This document shows, piece after piece, positions 8,242 through 17,008 of a stretch of 64,000 bases of DNA. The notes below the pieces were generated by a model. It did no database searches. It saw only the letters and a list, made by a program, of their open reading frames with translations, and had not been told where the DNA came from. A program made the position numbers and the translations under genes. The stretch is from Ruegeria sp. HKCCD4315 (GTDB taxonomy: Bacteria > Pseudomonadota > Alphaproteobacteria > Rhodobacterales > Rhodobacteraceae): the NCBI RefSeq assembly GCF_013112245.1, contig NZ_WVRN01000002.1, positions 806,001 through 870,000 of the forward strand, read 5' to 3'. The number at the start of each line of letters is the position of its first letter. The stretch's first letter is position 1.

Positions 8242-9041
8242 CCATTCTTCGCACAACCCTCACGGCAGTGCTGTTGGCCCTGCTGGCCTTTGCTATCTTT
8301 GGACCGATCACCAACATGCTGATCTGGTCCGTCGCCGAGACGTGGTATTTTCCGGCGAGACTCCCGCAAAGTTATGGCTTTTCCTTCTGGGAGCGTGTGT
8401 TCCGTCCTCAGGGCAACGCAATGGAATCGCTCTATAGCTCGGTTCTGATCGCTCTGTTTACTGTGCTGGCGTCTCTGGTGGTTGCTATCCCGGCGGGGCT
8501 GGCGTTGGGGCGCGGCAGCCTGCCATGGCGGACATTCTTCCTGCTGTTGTTCCTGTTGCCACAAGCCTTTCCATCCATCGCCGTACACATGAACATCGCG
8601 CGCATATTCTATGGGCTGGGCCTGAATGGCACTTATGTCGGCGTGGTTCTGGTACATACGATCCAAGGGCTGGTGTTTTCAGTTTGGATCGCCACCGCCG
8701 CGTTTGCCGCCGTGGATCGAGAGCTTGAGGAAGCCGCCGCAAATATGGGGGCGTCACCCTTCACGGTGTTCCGCACTGTCACCTTACCGCTTGCCCTTCC
8801 CGGACTGATGGCCAGTGCAATCTTCGTATTCCTGATCTCGCTGGACGAGTTCACCGGAACGTACTTTGTTGGCGTGCCGGACATTACGACGATGCCCTTG
8901 CTGTTGTTCACCGCATCAATGGAGGGGAACTATCAAATCGCCTCAATCACTGCGCTCATTCTGTTGGTCCCATCGGTTGGATTCATGTTGTTCATCGAAC
9001 GGTTTCTGAAATCGGAAGTTTTGGCCAAGGTGGGAAGCTGA
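8238..9041 (+). CDS. ABC transporter permease, second subunit
   Basis: A 267-residue inner-membrane protein with six predicted hydrophobic segments and an EAA coupling motif (LEEAAANMGASPFTVFRTVT, around residue 160). It is the PotC-like partner of the preceding permease, with which it overlaps by 4 bases. Only one base separates its stop from the next gene, the IMPase-family enzyme, so import and the next step are expressed together. Confidence 0.9.
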   Translation: MTILRTTLTAVLLALLAFAIFGPITNMLIWSVAETWYFPARLPQSYGFSFWERVFRPQGNAMESLYSSVLIALFTVLASLVVAIPAGLALGRGSLPWRTFFLLLFLLPQAFPSIAVHMNIARIFYGLGLNGTYVGVVLVHTIQGLVFSVWIATAAFAAVDRELEEAAANMGASPFTVFRTVTLPLALPGLMASAIFVFLISLDEFTGTYFVGVPDITTMPLLLFTASMEGNYQIASITALILLVPSVGFMLFIERFLKSEVLAKVGS

Positions 9042-9042
9042 C

Positions 9043-9831
9043 ATGACCGATGTCGAGAACCGGCTGGCCTTCGCCAAGTCTTTGGCCCAAGACGCCGCTG
9101 CGCTGGCTGTGCGTCTTCGCGACGAGCGCGGTGCTGAATTCATCGCCGAGAAAGGCCCACAGGATTTTGTCACCTTCGCGGATCGCGCGGTCGAAGACCT
9201 GATACGTCAACGCATCGCGGAAAGCTGGCCAGACGACGCCATATTGGGTGAAGAGGACGGCGTATCCGGGTCGGGCAATGCGTTTTGGGTTGTGGACCCG
9301 ATTGACGGGACCGCCAACTTCATGCGCGGGCATCGCGACTGGGGCGTTTGCATAGCGTTTTATGACGGCCAAAACATACCGCTTGGTGTCATTTGCGCGC
9401 CAGACCTGAACATGTTGGCCTGGGCGTCTGTCGGGGGTGGTGCGTGGCTGAACGAAAAACGCCTGAGTGTTTCCACTTGCGCTGAACCAACCCGTTCTCA
9501 ATTGATGTTGGGCTGGTCGACCCGCCGACCATTTACAGAACATACTCAGTTGATCGAGGCTTTGCTGGGTGCAGGTATAGAATACCGCCGCAACGGCTCT
9601 GCTGCGATCAGCTTGCTGGCCGTGGCCACCGGTCAGGCTGAAGGTTACTATGAGGCCCATTTGAACCCCTGGGATGCTTTTGCCGCCATTCCGATGATCC
9701 AGGAGGCCGGAGGGCAGATCGACTGCGAACCCCTGGACGAGTTTTTAACGCAAGGCAGCCAAATTTTGGCGAGCGGTAAGGGCATGCACCTTTTGTTTCG
9801 CGAAAAAGTCAGCGGGCATTGTCAAACTTAA
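9043..9831 (+). CDS. Inositol monophosphatase-family phosphatase
   Basis: A 262-residue member of the inositol monophosphatase/histidinol-phosphatase family. Metal-binding motifs are present: Glu70-Glu71 in LGEEDG, Asp85/Asp88 in DPIDGTANF, and the C-terminal WDAFAA segment that carries the third Asp. Such enzymes remove phosphate from inositol-1-phosphate, histidinol phosphate, sugar phosphates or PAP in the cytoplasm using Mg. Its place as last gene of an ABC import operon, one base after a permease, suggests it dephosphorylates the imported compound. No histidine-biosynthesis genes are near. Confidence 0.85.
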   Translation: MTDVENRLAFAKSLAQDAAALAVRLRDERGAEFIAEKGPQDFVTFADRAVEDLIRQRIAESWPDDAILGEEDGVSGSGNAFWVVDPIDGTANFMRGHRDWGVCIAFYDGQNIPLGVICAPDLNMLAWASVGGGAWLNEKRLSVSTCAEPTRSQLMLGWSTRRPFTEHTQLIEALLGAGIEYRRNGSAAISLLAVATGQAEGYYEAHLNPWDAFAAIPMIQEAGGQIDCEPLDEFLTQGSQILASGKGMHLLFREKVSGHCQT

Positions 9832-9893
9832 TCCCGACAGCTCTGTTTTGAATTCTTGAGCCGACGGCTTGTTCATCTGAAAGGTCAATTCTG

Positions 9894-9922
9894 TCGGCTT
9901 GGTGTCTCAGAGACGAAGCCGA
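9894..9922 (+). terminator. Possible terminator of the ABC-importer operon
   Basis: TCGGCTT (9894-9900) pairs with AAGCCGA (9916-9922), with an inner GTCTC/GAGAC pairing that makes a long imperfect hairpin about 60 bases after the phosphatase stop. Only a weak A/T stretch follows. The 201-base gap 9832-10032 otherwise holds the leader of the aminotransferase gene and no ORF. Confidence 0.35.
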
Positions 9923-10032
9923 GCAAAAATCTTGTGTTCCTACTTTCCATTGACCCGAGTCTGGAAGATACCATGGTGGCACGCGCCATCAATGTCGCGG
10001 CTTCGGCTTTACTGAGACGATAGGAGAGACCC

Positions 10033-11160
10033 ATGGATATCAGGCCTTTCGGTGTCGAAATGTGGATGAACGAGTTCGAAACCAAGTGCGAACTCAATCT
10101 GGCTGAAACCTGCGTCGAGTCTATTACACTGGGTGAGCTCTTTGAGATGGCGGGCCAACACAACAGCATTCTGAACGATCTGTCCGCCATGAAGATGACC
10201 TATGGCGCAATCGAAGGTTCGGACCGTTTGCGCGATGCCATCAGTGGGCTGTACGAAAACCAGACTCGTGAAAATATCCTGACAACCCATGGAACCATCG
10301 GTGCCAACTCTTTGGTGCATCAAACGCTGGTTGCGCGCGGGGATCACGTGATTTCGGTGATCCCGACCTATCAGCAGCATTACTCGATCCCCGAAAGCAT
10401 CGGAGCGGAAATAGAGCTGTTGCACCTGACCCCAGAAAACGCGTTTCTGCCCGATCTCGACAAGTTGCGCGCGATGGTTCGACCCAACACGCGGTTGATT
10501 GCGATCAACAATCCGAACAACCCGACCGGCGCTTTGATGGACCGTGCCTTGCTGGAACAAATCGTCGAAATCGCGCGCAGCATCGATGCATGGCTTTTGT
10601 GCGATGAAGTCTATCGCGGCACCGACCAGACCGGTGATGGCTTCACGGCGGCCGTGGTCGATCTTTACGAAAAAGGGATCAGCACGGCAGGTATGTCCAA
10701 GGCGTATTCATTGGCCGGGTTGCGGGTCGGCTGGATCGCGGGGCCCAAAGATATGCTTCATGATGTGATGATCCACCGTGACTACAACACCATCTCGGTC
10801 GGTCAGGTGGACGAAATGCTCGCGGCCATTGCGCTTGAAAACCGCGATAAAATTTTGGCGCGCGCACAGCGGATCACGCGAGAGAACCTGAAGATCGTCG
10901 AAGATTGGATGGCAAATGAACCACTGCTAAGCTGGGTACCGCCAAAATCAGGCACCACGGCGCTGCTAAAGTATGATTTGCCTATGTCGTCACGCGATCT
11001 TTGCGTGATGCTTTTGAAAGAAGAAGGCGTGATGCTGACACCGGGCAGCGCGATGGACATGGAGGGCTGGCTGCGCCTTGGCTACACCAATCCGACAGCG
11101 GACCTTAAGGCCGGGTTGAAAAAGCTGTCGGGCTTTTTGGCGCGCCACAGTGTAGCGTAA
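10033..11160 (+). CDS. PLP-dependent aminotransferase, class I/II
   Basis: A 375-residue fold-type I aminotransferase. Visible motifs are NNPNNPTG (about residues 157-164), the PLP-contacting Asp in CDEVYRG, the PLP lysine Lys223 in STAGMSKAYSLAG, and a following arginine in LRVGWIAG. A good AGGAGA site precedes the ATG. It stands alone between the ABC operon and the convergent 11-27 kb locus, and its substrate is not evident; the family includes capreomycidine-synthase-like and aspartate-type enzymes. The 194 bases between its stop and the next gene (11161-11354) show no clear terminator or ORF. Confidence 0.85.
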   Translation: MDIRPFGVEMWMNEFETKCELNLAETCVESITLGELFEMAGQHNSILNDLSAMKMTYGAIEGSDRLRDAISGLYENQTRENILTTHGTIGANSLVHQTLVARGDHVISVIPTYQQHYSIPESIGAEIELLHLTPENAFLPDLDKLRAMVRPNTRLIAINNPNNPTGALMDRALLEQIVEIARSIDAWLLCDEVYRGTDQTGDGFTAAVVDLYEKGISTAGMSKAYSLAGLRVGWIAGPKDMLHDVMIHRDYNTISVGQVDEMLAAIALENRDKILARAQRITRENLKIVEDWMANEPLLSWVPPKSGTTALLKYDLPMSSRDLCVMLLKEEGVMLTPGSAMDMEGWLRLGYTNPTADLKAGLKKLSGFLARHSVA

Positions 11161-11354
11161 ATTACGGATTAGAGATCGCTCGATACCCAGCGCACCCAGA
11201 CATGTTGTCCCTCTGGCGGTAAGAGACGAACCGCATTGCAGTTTTGGACTGTTCAACGAAGTTGTGACGGCCGGATTGTAATCTATCGACCGGCAACCAC
11301 AATTTTATGCTGGAACCAGAATCCGCAGGCTCGATCCAGTTGAGTCACACGTCT

Positions 11355-12050
11355 TCAGGTACGAGCTTTCTCGAACTCAGACCAAGCGACCGAGAAGGCA
11401 TCAAAATCAAATCCTGGCTGCGCAGCCGCGTCCAGGACGATACGTTCCGTGGTCAGCAGCTTTTGGATTGCGGCCTCAAGCTGGTCAACAACGTCTTCGG
11501 GAATCGCCAACGCACCGTGCCGATCCGCATGGATCAAGTCACCGGGATTGACCGTCAGGCTAAAAATCGTGACGGGCGTGTCAATCTCGCGGACATGGAC
11601 AAAGCCGTGGCTTGGGCCAACAGACCCAGCAACAACGGGGAATCCTTCGGGCACGTCCCCCAGATCCCGCATCACGCCGTTGGTCAATGCCCCCGACATG
11701 CCAAATCCCTTGTGGACCGTAGTGTTGATCTCTCCCCAATAGGCACCGATGCAATCGGGGAAATCCAAATCCTCAACCACTGCCACCGAAGGCGCGGGCC
11801 CTTCGGCCATGTACTTGTAATAGGCCATTCGGCGCGCCTTGATGACATCGGCGGGTTCGGTTGGCGGATTGACCGCTGCAATCTTGGCTGTGCGGGCATA
11901 GCCGACAATGGCTGGTTCGTCCGGAGCCGAGCACAGCATGGTGCCGCGGGTAAAGCCGTTGAACCCGCGCTTGCCTTGCGCCACCTCAATGGCGTTGCAG
12001 ACAGTGGGCGTATCCACTTTGCGGAGCAGTGACAAAAGTGACGGTGTCAT
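11355..12050 (-). CDS. RraA-like / HMG aldolase-fold protein
   Basis: A 231-residue member of the RraA family (4-hydroxy-4-methyl-2-oxoglutarate aldolase or oxaloacetate decarboxylase fold). The segment DTPTVCNAIEVA near the N-terminus and the GALTNGVMRDL loop with the catalytic Arg-Asp pair are recognisable. Many homologues cleave pyruvate from small oxo-acids; true RraA proteins inhibit RNase E and are shorter (about 160 residues). Being the last gene of a long catabolic operon, an aldolase that yields a central metabolite is the likelier role. Its start overlaps the upstream hydrolase stop by 4 bases. Confidence 0.75.
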   Translation of the reverse strand: MTPSLLSLLRKVDTPTVCNAIEVAQGKRGFNGFTRGTMLCSAPDEPAIVGYARTAKIAAVNPPTEPADVIKARRMAYYKYMAEGPAPSVAVVEDLDFPDCIGAYWGEINTTVHKGFGMSGALTNGVMRDLGDVPEGFPVVAGSVGPSHGFVHVREIDTPVTIFSLTVNPGDLIHADRHGALAIPEDVVDQLEAAIQKLLTTERIVLDAAAQPGFDFDAFSVAWSEFEKART

Positions 12051-12742
12051 GTGTCCTCCAACCAGCGGATCAACGCCGCCGTGGTTTTGTTTGGTTGTTC
12101 CAATGTGGGCAAATGCCCGGCTTCTTCGATGATCTCAAACACGCTGTTTGGCAGCAGATCATGCATCAACTGATGCCGCTCGACCGGGCAAAGACCATCT
12201 TCCCTGCCGCAGAGAACCAGAGTTTTTCCGGAATAGGCAGATAGGGTCTGGCGTTGGTCCGGGCGGTTCATCAAAGCGTGGGACTGGCGCAGAAATGCCT
12301 CGGGCCCCAGATCAGTGGCCATTGCCATGCACAGGTCAAGTATCGCCCCCTGATGAGGGCCATCTGCCAAATAATTCGGCTTCATCTCGTCCCGCATCAC
12401 GTTTCGCAGCTTACCATTCTTTACGGCCTCGATCTGAGGGGCACGGCGGGCTTTGACCTCGGACGTTTCCGCCAAGGGGTTGGTGTCCATAAGCACCAGC
12501 TTTTGGGTGCGCGCGGGCGCTTGTCGCAACACTTCCATCGCCACGATCCCGCCCATCGACAGCCCGGCAAGCGCAAAGGCGGGCGGTGCGTGGGCCAGAA
12601 TTTCAGCAGCCAGGGCCTCGACGCTGTCATGCTGATGCAGCGGAAAGGTCATGACCGGCATCTTACCCGACAACGCCTCGATCTGGGGACCAAAGAGCCG
12701 GGCATCGCACATCATGCCCGGTAAAAGGATCAATGGTGTCAT
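12047..12742 (-). CDS. Alpha/beta hydrolase
   Basis: A 231-residue alpha/beta-hydrolase-fold enzyme. The nucleophile elbow is GLSMGG (Ser near residue 72), the acid is likely in the CGREDGLCP segment, and the catalytic His is in EAGHLPTLEQP near the C-terminus. The N-terminal LLPGMMCD is an oxyanion-hole-type HG/PG stretch. No signal peptide, so cytoplasmic. It overlaps the genes on both sides by 4 bases in the 14-gene operon. It could hydrolyse an ester, lactone or thioester intermediate; nothing in the sequence fixes which. Confidence 0.8.
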   Translation of the reverse strand: MTPLILLPGMMCDARLFGPQIEALSGKMPVMTFPLHQHDSVEALAAEILAHAPPAFALAGLSMGGIVAMEVLRQAPARTQKLVLMDTNPLAETSEVKARRAPQIEAVKNGKLRNVMRDEMKPNYLADGPHQGAILDLCMAMATDLGPEAFLRQSHALMNRPDQRQTLSAYSGKTLVLCGREDGLCPVERHQLMHDLLPNSVFEIIEEAGHLPTLEQPNKTTAALIRWLEDT

Positions 12743-13866
12743 GCCGAAGCCAGCTTAGCCCCTTCGGACAGCGAAGCCAGTTTGGCATAGGCGATCTGAG
12801 GGTCTACGGCCCCAAAACCGGCAAAGGTGCCAAAGCCGCAGTCACTGCCGGCAATCACACGATCTGCCCCCACGATGTCCTTGAAACGCTCAATTCGCTG
12901 GGCCACCAATTCGGGATGCTCGACGAAATTGGTGGTGGTGTCGACGACACCGGGCACCAGAACCTTGTCGTCCGGGATCTCGGCCTTGCGGTCGCGGAAC
13001 ACGGTCCATTCGTGGGCGTGACGCGGGTTTGAGGTCTCGAACAATATATAGCGGGCTTTGGTTGCCATCAGCGTGGTGAACACCTTGTCCATTCCGATAT
13101 CGCAACAATGCGGCCCTTCGTAGTTGCCCCAGCAAATATGCACGCGCACGCGATCCTGCGGTACGTTTTGCAAGGCATGGTTCAGAGCCTCGACATGCAT
13201 ATCGGCGATCTTGAGGAACTCGTCATCGGACAGATCGGTGAACAGCATGTGGCGCGACAAGGCCAGATCGGGGCAGTCCAATTGCAGGTCCAGACCAGAG
13301 GCCACGATGGTTTCGTATTCTTCTTTCATCGCATCCGCCAGCGCCGCAAGATAAGCTTCACGCTTGGGATAGAAGTCGTTTTGAAGGAACAAGGAAATCA
13401 CACCGGGTGAGGCTGCGTTCATGAACCCGCGCTCAGCACCATGTTGAGCCATGGCAGCTTTGAGGTTGGCAATATCTTTCTCAAGCTCGCCCTGACCTTT
13501 CGAGCGGACCTCGCCCGTACACATGGGCCTCGCATATTGCGGCGTACCACCGTCATTAGCGAGGCGTTCCAAAAAACTGGGAAACATTTTCAGATCAGCT
13601 GGCGCGTTACGCGGGCTGTCACCGGAAAACCCCGTGTAGCGGTCCTTGACGTAGGTGGCATAGGAAATCTTTGAGGTTTCGCCATCACTGACAATATCGA
13701 CGCCAGCCTCAACCTGCTTACGCACGGTTTCGGAAACCGCTTCTGTCATGCAAGCGTCAAAAGCAGCGGCGTCGTAAGCCTCGTTGTTCTCGCGCGCGAA
13801 GATAAAGTCCACAACGTCCTGAGTTCGGGGCAGAGACCCCACATGTGAAGTAAGAATTTTGGTCAT
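12739..13866 (-). CDS. MetE C-terminal-domain-like zinc methyltransferase or C-S enzyme
   Basis: A 375-residue protein matching only the catalytic half of cobalamin-independent methionine synthase. The zinc ligands of that family can be placed at His243 and Cys245 (VHICWG), Glu277 (LFETSN) and Cys343 (SDCGFG). The start MTKILTSHVGSLPRT is typical of stand-alone members. Full MetE is about 750 residues, so this is not housekeeping methionine synthase. Stand-alone members include core methionine synthases, epoxyalkane-coenzyme M transferase and uncharacterised catabolic proteins. In this operon it hints at a thiol, methylthio or other heteroatom-linked intermediate. Confidence 0.75.
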   Translation of the reverse strand: MTKILTSHVGSLPRTQDVVDFIFARENNEAYDAAAFDACMTEAVSETVRKQVEAGVDIVSDGETSKISYATYVKDRYTGFSGDSPRNAPADLKMFPSFLERLANDGGTPQYARPMCTGEVRSKGQGELEKDIANLKAAMAQHGAERGFMNAASPGVISLFLQNDFYPKREAYLAALADAMKEEYETIVASGLDLQLDCPDLALSRHMLFTDLSDDEFLKIADMHVEALNHALQNVPQDRVRVHICWGNYEGPHCCDIGMDKVFTTLMATKARYILFETSNPRHAHEWTVFRDRKAEIPDDKVLVPGVVDTTTNFVEHPELVAQRIERFKDIVGADRVIAGSDCGFGTFAGFGAVDPQIAYAKLASLSEGAKLASA

Positions 13867-13884
13867 GCGGGGTCTCCGTCTGTG

Positions 13885-14847
13885 TTAGTTACCAGTCCAG
13901 GTTGCACCTGCCGGATCATCGGTTGCGGTGATACGGTAGAGCCCGGCCTGACCGGTCATCGAGGGTTGAGCGCTGTAGCTTTCGCCCGGCATTACCACTG
14001 CGGTATCGCCGTTGGACAATGTGGTCACAACATCGTTGATCTCGATCCGCCAATGGCCACTTGCGGGCATCAGAACCACCGGTTTTTCTGCTTTGACACG
14101 ATCGTTCACAGCTGAGCCACGGGTCAGGAAATCAACCTCGAAGCCCGGCTTGTCCTTGATCAGGCCGTTTTCACCGATCACAACAGCAGGCTTGTTTGCC
14201 GACAGCGCCATCAGGTCCCAATAGCGGGCAACGTATTTACCGACCACATCCTGAACCGGAACCTCGGGATAGGCTTTCAGTTCCACTTCGGTCAGCAAGG
14301 GCATGGGCTGCACATTGTGCGGCAGCTCTTCACCCTTCTTGCTGTCATAAAGCACGCCATTGTTGCCCAGCATCAGGCCATGGGCTTGAGCGTCTTCAAT
14401 AACCTGAGGTGCCCATGTCACGCCACCACCCGCGTCGTCACCACCAAGGATCGACATGATCATGCCGTAGTCCTGACCAACGTTTTCGAAGCCGCGGAAG
14501 ATGCCGGTGGGGATGTTGAAGATGTCACCCTCTTCAGCGATGAACTCACCAGCAGTACCATACCGGCCCCAGAAGAAACGCCAGCGACCTTTGGCAACAA
14601 AGAACACCTCGGCCGTGGTGTGGCTGTGCAAAGAGTTGCGGCATTTCGGCGGTTGCCCCGCCGCGCCGATGTTGAACCCGATCTTGTCGGTGATGTGAAC
14701 GTGCTGGTCCGGGCTTTCCGAGACGCCACCGCCGACGATGGTAAAGTTCTCTTTCTGGTCCGACCCGGGTGTGTGGGCATCGATGAAAGCGGTTTTGCAG
14801 GGTTGCAGCTCTCCGTAACGGACGATGCGGCTTTGAATGGTACTCAT
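13885..14847 (-). CDS. Cupin-domain protein
   Basis: A 320-residue protein with a cupin barrel. A metal-binding motif is visible as HSHTTAEVFFV (with the pattern H-x-H-x4-E) around residues 85-95 and the barrel continues to GDIFNIPTG; a second, degenerate cupin-like half with GDTAVVMPGE lies near the C-terminus. The ATG ending at 14847 has an AAGGAA site 7 bases upstream, so an earlier in-frame start is less likely. The function may be dioxygenase or isomerase on an acid intermediate. It sits between a double SnoaL protein and the MetE-like gene. Confidence 0.75.
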   Translation of the reverse strand: MSTIQSRIVRYGELQPCKTAFIDAHTPGSDQKENFTIVGGGVSESPDQHVHITDKIGFNIGAAGQPPKCRNSLHSHTTAEVFFVAKGRWRFFWGRYGTAGEFIAEEGDIFNIPTGIFRGFENVGQDYGMIMSILGGDDAGGGVTWAPQVIEDAQAHGLMLGNNGVLYDSKKGEELPHNVQPMPLLTEVELKAYPEVPVQDVVGKYVARYWDLMALSANKPAVVIGENGLIKDKPGFEVDFLTRGSAVNDRVKAEKPVVLMPASGHWRIEINDVVTTLSNGDTAVVMPGESYSAQPSMTGQAGLYRITATDDPAGATWTGN

Positions 14848-14884
14848 ATCTGTATTCCTTTGCTTGGTTTGAGGTTTGAACGGA

Positions 14885-15001
14885 TCAAACCCCAAACCCC
14901 GGCGGGCGATTATTCAGCCGCCGGGCGCGCAGGCTGGCACGATGAGCGTGGTACCGCCGCATCGCCTGCCCCGCATCCAGATTTGAGATACGGCGGGACA
15001 T
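14885..15001 (-). CDS. Possible small arginine-rich ORF (38 aa)
   Basis: Begins with ATG one base after the stop codon of the upstream double SnoaL gene (TAACATG) and ends 37 bases before the cupin start. The 38-residue product MSRRISNLDAGQ... has ten arginines and no membrane segment. The coupling to the upstream stop favours translation. An 8-base-pair inverted repeat (14898-14905 with 14918-14925) lies inside it, so the stretch may instead be an intercistronic structure. It resembles nothing I recognise. Confidence 0.25.
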   Translation of the reverse strand: MSRRISNLDAGQAMRRYHAHRASLRARRLNNRPPGFGV

Positions 15002-15002
15002 G

Positions 15003-15992
15003 TTACTTGCCGCCGGTCTGCAACAGGATCTGTTTCCAGACCGATGTTTCATCAAACAGGGTGTATTCCCGGCGCAACTGCGGCTGGCCGCTGATCAACT
15101 CGCCAAACTCACCGTGGCTGATGCCCAGCACATACACCTCGGCCCCGGTTGGAACGCCGAACACGCCCCAGCCGTCATGCTTACCATGCAGGCTCCACCG
15201 CACAGCCGCGCGCGGGGCCATGTTGGGATCGTCTCGCCCGATCTGGTGTTCGATCTTGAACTCGGCATTGGGGAAGCTGGCGCGCAGGCCCATCCAGAAC
15301 CGATCCACCGAGTCCCAGCCGTGGCCGGTGACGCCGCCCACATATTCGGCTTGTACAGCGCGGTCATATTCGGCCTCGATCACGCCCATATCGGCGCTCA
15401 TGATCCGGGTCAGGATGTCAGCATAACGCTGACCCCATTCATTGTCGTTGCCGTTGCCCTTGTAGGGGCCGGGCTGGTCCGTCGCAGGCGTCAGCGGTTT
15501 GACGCAATTTTCCGGCCCGCCCTCACGCGCGATCAGATCAGCAGCATATTCCTTGGGATCCCAGCCCATTTGGCGCACGATGGCACCCTGGTCGCGGATC
15601 AGCCATTCATCGTTGATCTGATTGTCGATGGCATGGCAGTCGGCCAGAATCCGATAGCGCAGTTGCTTTCCTGTCGCCTTGCCATAGACACCATCGGCCA
15701 GATGCGTCGCGGTCGAGATGATGCGGTGCGAGCTCAGCATCCCTTCTTCCGGAGTACCGGACCAGATCACATCCTCGCCCAGCAACTGCCGGTCGGGGAA
15801 TTCGGCCAGAGTTGCCATCGTTGCCCCTATGACGTTCTGATTGCCCAGTACCACCGAAGCGGGCGAGCGTACAACGATGTCCGGCGAGTAGTAGTGATGC
15901 AGCGTTGCAATGCCGCGATCTTCCCAGATTTCCTTGGTGATCCCGATGATATAGTCGGGGAAATCTTTGAATTTGGGATCAAATCCCTTCAT
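15003..15992 (-). CDS. Double-domain SnoaL/NTF2-like protein
   Basis: About 329 residues made of two consecutive cone-shaped SnoaL/NTF2-like domains (roughly 1-155 and 160-329); each shows the pattern of N-terminal helices, a substrate-pocket strand set and a terminal stretch rich in Trp and Asp. The ATG ending at 15992 overlaps the LacI stop by 4 bases and has AAGGA 8 bases upstream; an ATG 9 bases earlier is possible. SnoaL-type proteins act as cyclases, isomerases, hydratases or small-molecule binders in the cytoplasm. One of four such proteins in this locus. No specific reaction can be assigned. Confidence 0.75.
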   Translation of the reverse strand: MKGFDPKFKDFPDYIIGITKEIWEDRGIATLHHYYSPDIVVRSPASVVLGNQNVIGATMATLAEFPDRQLLGEDVIWSGTPEEGMLSSHRIISTATHLADGVYGKATGKQLRYRILADCHAIDNQINDEWLIRDQGAIVRQMGWDPKEYAADLIAREGGPENCVKPLTPATDQPGPYKGNGNDNEWGQRYADILTRIMSADMGVIEAEYDRAVQAEYVGGVTGHGWDSVDRFWMGLRASFPNAEFKIEHQIGRDDPNMAPRAAVRWSLHGKHDGWGVFGVPTGAEVYVLGISHGEFGELISGQPQLRREYTLFDETSVWKQILLQTGGK

Positions 15993-17008
15993 GTCTTCCA
16001 TCCTTCAGGTATGCGGGCCGAGCCGCGAACAATCAAAGGCCCATCAATCTCTAACCGGCGCGGATCAACATCCGGGTCATCGATTTTGCTGAGCAGAATT
16101 TCCACCGTTTCGCTCACCATACGATTGGCTGGCTGGCGTACGGTTGTCAGGTTGTAAGTTGGCCAAGCGGCCACCGAGACATCGTCATATCCAACGACAG
16201 ATACGTCGTCTGGCACCTTGACGCCCAATTCAAAGCGCAGCGTATCCATCACCGCAATCGCCATGTGATCATTGGCCACAAACAGCGCATCGGGCGGATC
16301 CGAGGCGAACATGCGCCGCGTCGCTTCCTGCGCCTGTTCGGTTACAAAGTTACCAATCTCGCGCGCATGCAGTTCGACACCTGCGTCACGCAACGCCCGG
16401 ACAAAACCTGCCTCGCGGTCACGTTGGGTCGAAGTACCTTCCCAACCTGCGATGTAGCCGATTTTCTTATGGCCCGCAGCCAGCAGGAACTCGGCCACCT
16501 TACGCCCGCCTGCAATGTTATCTGACGTGACCGCAGACATGGCCGGGTCGTCCTGCGCCCGGTTGAACAGCACCATTGGCACCCCCGCCGCGCGGCACCG
16601 ATCTGATAATTCAGAGGACAGAGTGACCGAGGCCGCAATGATACCATCAACCTGAAAGTCCAGTATCTCAGACACCACCTTGTCGACGTTGACTGTCGCT
16701 TGCGGTGCCATGAAGATCATCACGTGATAGCCACGTTCCTGCAGTAGATTGGTCAGCTTTTCCAAAGCTTCGGGATAAAACTGGTTGTCCAGATACGAGA
16801 CCACAAGGCCGATGATCCGGCTTTTGCCAGAGACCACCGCACGCGCCAGAACATTCGGACGATACCCAAGCTCATCCGCGGCCTTGCGCACCTTGGCGAT
16901 GGTCTTTTCCGAGGCCGACGCACCGGGCGTAAACACACGGCTGACAGCGGATTGGCTTACCCCTGCCCGCCGTGCCACGTCCAATGATGTGACCTTCTGA
17001 GTTCCCAT
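15989..17008 (-). CDS. LacI-family transcriptional regulator of the SnoaL-rich locus
   Basis: A 339-residue repressor: helix-turn-helix SLDVARRAGVSQSAVSRVF (residues 7-25), hinge LGYRPNVLARAV, then a periplasmic-binding-like effector domain. It is embedded in the operon it presumably controls, overlapping the SDR stop by one base (TGATG) and the following SnoaL gene by four. The operators in the divergent promoter at 25243-25260 and 25298-25315 fit a LacI protein. It resembles the LacI at 3841-4854 in its DNA-binding helix, so I kept cross-binding in mind, but the 4951 palindrome differs in sequence. Confidence 0.87.
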   Translation of the reverse strand: MGTQKVTSLDVARRAGVSQSAVSRVFTPGASASEKTIAKVRKAADELGYRPNVLARAVVSGKSRIIGLVVSYLDNQFYPEALEKLTNLLQERGYHVMIFMAPQATVNVDKVVSEILDFQVDGIIAASVTLSSELSDRCRAAGVPMVLFNRAQDDPAMSAVTSDNIAGGRKVAEFLLAAGHKKIGYIAGWEGTSTQRDREAGFVRALRDAGVELHAREIGNFVTEQAQEATRRMFASDPPDALFVANDHMAIAVMDTLRFELGVKVPDDVSVVGYDDVSVAAWPTYNLTTVRQPANRMVSETVEILLSKIDDPDVDPRRLEIDGPLIVRGSARIPEGWKT

